Of a stretch of DNA of 64,000 bases, positions 61,533 to 64,000 are shown in pieces (within the stretch, counting starts at the first letter, position 1; every line of letters starts with the position of its first letter). A model generated the notes under the pieces. The model was given only the letters and a program-made list of their open reading frames with translations, searched no databases and was not told the origin of the DNA. This stretch comes from Micromonospora echinospora (lineage in GTDB: Bacteria > Actinomycetota > Actinomycetes > Mycobacteriales > Micromonosporaceae), in NCBI RefSeq assembly GCF_900091495.1, contig NZ_LT607413.1, forward strand, positions 7,447,501 to 7,511,500, written 5' to 3'. The position numbers were made by a program, and so were the translations under genes.

Positions 61533-62019
61533 CGATGTCCCCGGGGTCACGCGCGTCGGTGACCACCGTGGCGGTCGCCACCTCCTGGTAGAACGGGCGG
61601 CGCTGGTCCAGCAGGTACCGTAACGTCGCCCTCGGGTTGATCGCCAGCAGTGGTCGGCCGGCACCCAGGTCGACCCGCTTGAGCGCGTCGGTCAGCTCCA
61701 CGCTGAGATACACCACGGTGTGCCCGACCAGGGCGGCGCGGTTCTCCTCGGCGAGGACCGCGCCACCGCCGAGGGCGAGCACGCCCGGGCAGGAGGCCAG
61801 CGCCGCCGCCACCGCCGCCCGTTCGAGGGCACGGAAGTGCGCCTCCCCCTCGTCGACGAAGATCTCCGGGATCGGCTTGCCGGCCATCCGCTCGATGTCC
61901 TCGTCGGTGTCCCGGAACTGGACGCCCAGCGCGGTGGCGAGCGCCCGGCCGACGGTGGTCTTGCCCGCCCCCGGCGCTCCCACCAGCACACAGACCGGCC
62001 GACCCGCGTCCACGCTCAC
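61501..62019 (-). CDS. aroK: Shikimate kinase
   Basis: Phosphorylates shikimate, fifth pathway step. 172 residues of P-loop kinase fold: Walker [30 protein letters not shown] with the shikimate Asp, [11 protein letters not shown], and the [14 protein letters not shown] with its ATP Arg. The GTG start overlaps the aroC stop by 4 bp. Its 3' end overlaps the opposing CtaG-type gene by 32 bp, an uncommon tail-to-tail overlap. Confidence 0.96.
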   Translation of the reverse strand: MSVDAGRPVCVLVGAPGAGKTTVGRALATALGVQFRDTDEDIERMAGKPIPEIFVDEGEAHFRALERAAVAAALASCPGVLALGGGAVLAEENRAALVGHTVVYLSVELTDALKRVDLGAGRPLLAINPRATLRYLLDQRRPFYQEVATATVVTDARDPGDIVTEVRTLLDR

Positions 62020-63194
62020 CGGATCACCAGGGCGTCGAGGTAGCCGGCCAGGTTACGGCGGATCTCGGCCACCGAGTCACCGCCGAACTTCTCCGTGGTG
62101 GCCTCGGCGAGCACCAGGGCGACCATCGCCTCGGCGACCACCGCCGCGGCCGGCACGGCGCAGACGTCCGACCGCTGGTTGATCGCGGTGGCCGGCTCGC
62201 CGGTGGTCACGTCGACCGTGGCGAGCGCCCGGTTCAGCGACGAGATCGGCTTCATCGCGGCCCGCACCCGCAGCGGCTCACCGGTGGTGATGCCGCCCTC
62301 CAGGCCACCGGCCCGGTCGGTCACCCGGCGCACCCCGGTCGGGGTCGGCACCATCTCGTCGTGCGCCTCGGAACCCCGGGACCGCGCCTGCTGCCAACCG
62401 TCGCCGATCTCGACCCCCTTGATCGCCTGGATCGACATCAGCGCGGTGGCCAGCCGGGCGTCGAGCTTGCGGTCCCACTGCACGTGGCTGCCGAGGCCCG
62501 GCGGCACCCCGTACGCGAGCACCTCGACCACGCCACCGAGGGTGTCGGCGGCCTTCTTCGCGGCGTCGACCTCGGCGACCATCCGGGCGCTCGCCTCGGG
62601 GTCGAGGCAGCGCAGCGGGTCGGCGTCGATCCGCGCGGCGTCCTCCGGACGGGCCCGCAGCCCCGGGTCGACCGCGATCGGACCCAGCTCCACCACGTGC
62701 GAGACGATCTCGATGCCCAGGGTCTGCCGCACCAGCGCCTTGGCGACGGTCCCGACGGCGACCCGGGCGGCGGTCTCCCGTGCACTGGCCCGTTCCAGGA
62801 TCGGCCGGGCGTCGGTGTGTCCGTACTTCTGCATGCCGGCCAGGTCGGCGTGGCCGGGACGGGGGCGGGTCAGCGGGGCGTTACGCGCCTGCTTGGCCAA
62901 CTCGTCCGCGTCCACCGGGTCGGCCGCCATCACCGTGCGCCACTTGGGCCACTCCGAGTTGCCGACCCGGATCGCCACCGGGCTGCCGATGGTCACACCG
63001 TGCCGGAGCCCACCGATGACCTCGATCTCGTCCTGCTCGAACGACATCCGCGCGCCCCGGCCGTAGCCGAGTCGACGGCGGGCCAGTTCGGCGGAGATCT
63101 CCCCGGTGGTGACCTCGACCCCGGCGGGAACGCCCTCCAGGAGCGCGACCAGGGCGGGACCGTGCGATTCACCTGCAGTCAACCAGCGCAACAC
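62016..63194 (-). CDS. aroC: Chorismate synthase
   Basis: FMN-dependent final step to chorismate. 392 residues: signature [21 protein letters not shown] near the N-terminus, [57 protein letters not shown] with the catalytic His and Asp, and [23 protein letters not shown] at 63194 gives [11 protein letters not shown], the standard N-terminus. CAGACT lies 6 nt upstream, suggesting a leaderless transcript. It is divergent from the second metK (240 bp gap with no riboswitch). Confidence 0.96.
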   Translation of the reverse strand: MLRWLTAGESHGPALVALLEGVPAGVEVTTGEISAELARRRLGYGRGARMSFEQDEIEVIGGLRHGVTIGSPVAIRVGNSEWPKWRTVMAADPVDADELAKQARNAPLTRPRPGHADLAGMQKYGHTDARPILERASARETAARVAVGTVAKALVRQTLGIEIVSHVVELGPIAVDPGLRARPEDAARIDADPLRCLDPEASARMVAEVDAAKKAADTLGGVVEVLAYGVPPGLGSHVQWDRKLDARLATALMSIQAIKGVEIGDGWQQARSRGSEAHDEMVPTPTGVRRVTDRAGGLEGGITTGEPLRVRAAMKPISSLNRALATVDVTTGEPATAINQRSDVCAVPAAAVVAEAMVALVLAEATTEKFGGDSVAEIRRNLAGYLDALVIR

Positions 63195-63435
63195 CGGATC
63201 AGTCTGGCACGCCCCGCATCCGGTGCGGCGCACCGGCCACCGCGTCCCGCCCTGCGGACCGTCGACGACACGGACTCGTCCCGGCGGGACCGGTCCCGCC
63301 GCAGGCCCGTCGTCGGGAGCACGGCTCGAGTCAACCTGGAGAGGCGCTCGTACCCGCTCCCCTAGCGTCGGGGGCGCGACCCGTCGTCCCGCCCCCGTTC
63401 CGGCAATCGTCTGAACCGAACCCGAGAGGAACACT

Positions 63436-64000
63436 GTGGCACGTCGTCTGTTCACGTCCGAGTCGGTCACGGAGGGCCACCCGGACAAGATCGCTGATCA
63501 GATCAGTGATGGGATTCTGGATGCGTTGTTGAGTCAGGATCCGCGTTCGCGGGTCGCGGTGGAGACGTTGATCACGACGGGGCAGGTGCACGTCGCGGGT
63601 GAGGTGACCACGAAGGCGTACGCGGACATTCCGGCGATCGTGCGGGAGACGATCCTGGGGATCGGCTATGACTCGTCGCGGAAGGGGTTCGACGGGGCGT
63701 CGTGTGGGGTGAGTGTGTCGATCGGGGCGCAGTCGCCGGATATCGCGCAGGGTGTGGACAACGCGTTCGAGTTGCGGACGGGTTCGTCGGAGTCGGCGTT
63801 GGATGCGCAGGGCGCCGGGGATCAGGGCATGATGTTCGGGTTCGCGTGTGCGGAGACCCCGGAGTTGATGCCCCTGCCGATCGCTCTCGCGCATCGGTTG
63901 GCGCGGCGGTTGTCGGCGGTGCGGAAGGACGGGACGATTCCGTATCTGCGTCCGGACGGTAAGACGCAGGTGACCATCGAGTACGAGGGTTTGCGGCCGG
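63436..64000 (+). CDS. metK: S-adenosylmethionine synthetase, second copy (5' part, runs off the window)
   Basis: First 188 codons of a second SAM synthetase. The start GTG has GAGAGGA 6 nt upstream. After the first codons (GTG-GCA-CGT-CGT here, GTG-ACA-CGC-CGC in the other copy) the DNA is identical to the complete copy at 41564-42757 to the window end. It contains the TEGHPDK motif and [10 protein letters not shown] signature. Whether it is full-length cannot be seen. The upstream 240 bp differs from copy 1 and has no SAM riboswitch; TAGCGT at about 63363 is a possible -10. Confidence 0.95.
   Translation, partial: MARRLFTSESVTEGHPDKIADQISDGILDALLSQDPRSRVAVETLITTGQVHVAGEVTTKAYADIPAIVRETILGIGYDSSRKGFDGASCGVSVSIGAQSPDIAQGVDNAFELRTGSSESALDAQGAGDQGMMFGFACAETPELMPLPIALAHRLARRLSAVRKDGTIPYLRPDGKTQVTIEYEGLRP
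63448..64000 (+). repeat. Inverted repeat arm 2 (metK copy 2)
   Basis: Reverse complement of 42193-42745 with no mismatch found over 553 bp; continues beyond the window. Confidence 0.97.

Noticed and set aside
63195..63435. SAM riboswitch upstream of the second metK
   Set aside because: No SAM-I or SAM-IV core blocks are visible on the plus strand; the same is true upstream of metK copy 1.

Overview
The window is very GC-rich with strong G/C third-position bias, many GTG starts, many 1-4 bp stop/start overlaps, and actinobacterial marker genes (bldD, mihF/sIHF, a PriA without helicase motifs, arg genes in the order C-J-B-D-F-R-G-H). It reads as a chromosomal core segment of a filamentous actinomycete, most likely Micromonosporaceae (Micromonospora/Salinispora type). 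The genus is inferred from gene order and style; no database was searched.

Layout. 1-8.5 kb: the 5' part of tyrS, a PaaI-type thioesterase, a CNNM/CBS membrane protein, a YgjV-like membrane protein, two tandem-domain universal stress proteins separated by an IS200/IS605-family element (tnpB and tnpA, divergent), an alkyladenine DNA glycosylase, an HTH-like protein and a YjbR-like protein. 8.5-17.1 kb: the complete arginine operon argCJBDFRGH behind an ArgR-box promoter. 17.2-23.5 kb: pheST, a SpoU-type RNA methyltransferase and infC-rpmI-rplT with a probable ATC start for infC and a leader attenuator. 23.5-30.9 kb: a PH-domain protein, hisEG plus a coupled YdcZ-type transporter, and the riboflavin operon ribD-ribE-ribM-ribBA-ribH under an FMN riboswitch. 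30.9-41.5 kb: a REC-GGDEF regulator, rpe, a septum-formation-type lipoprotein with a duplicated promoter/start region, rsmB-fmt-def, a cytochrome P450, a kinase fused to a ParB-like module, and priA. 41.5-56.5 kb: metK, coaBC, rpoZ, a degenerate gmk, mihF, pyrF, bioA, pyrD, carB, carA, pyrC, pyrB and pyrR with a PyrR-binding hairpin at the pyrR ribosome-binding site. 56.5-64 kb: bldD, nusB, efp, aroQ, aroB, a DUF2243/CtaG pair on the opposite strand, aroK, aroC, and the start of a second metK.

Functionally this is mostly housekeeping: arginine, pyrimidine, riboflavin, chorismate and parts of histidine/biotin synthesis, next to translation factors and tRNA/rRNA enzymes. Visible control devices are ArgR boxes, a PyrR RNA site, an FMN riboswitch and an infC leader attenuator. 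A REC-GGDEF protein and BldD, which carries the c-di-GMP-binding signature, hint at the c-di-GMP developmental circuit.

The most unusual observations are two metK copies in inverted orientation, about 21 kb apart, identical over at least 553 bp including silent sites; a P-loop kinase/ParB-like fusion protein; a guanylate kinase homologue that has lost its Walker lysine; and a partial tandem duplication upstream of the lipoprotein gene. No CRISPR array, tRNA, rRNA or prophage was found.
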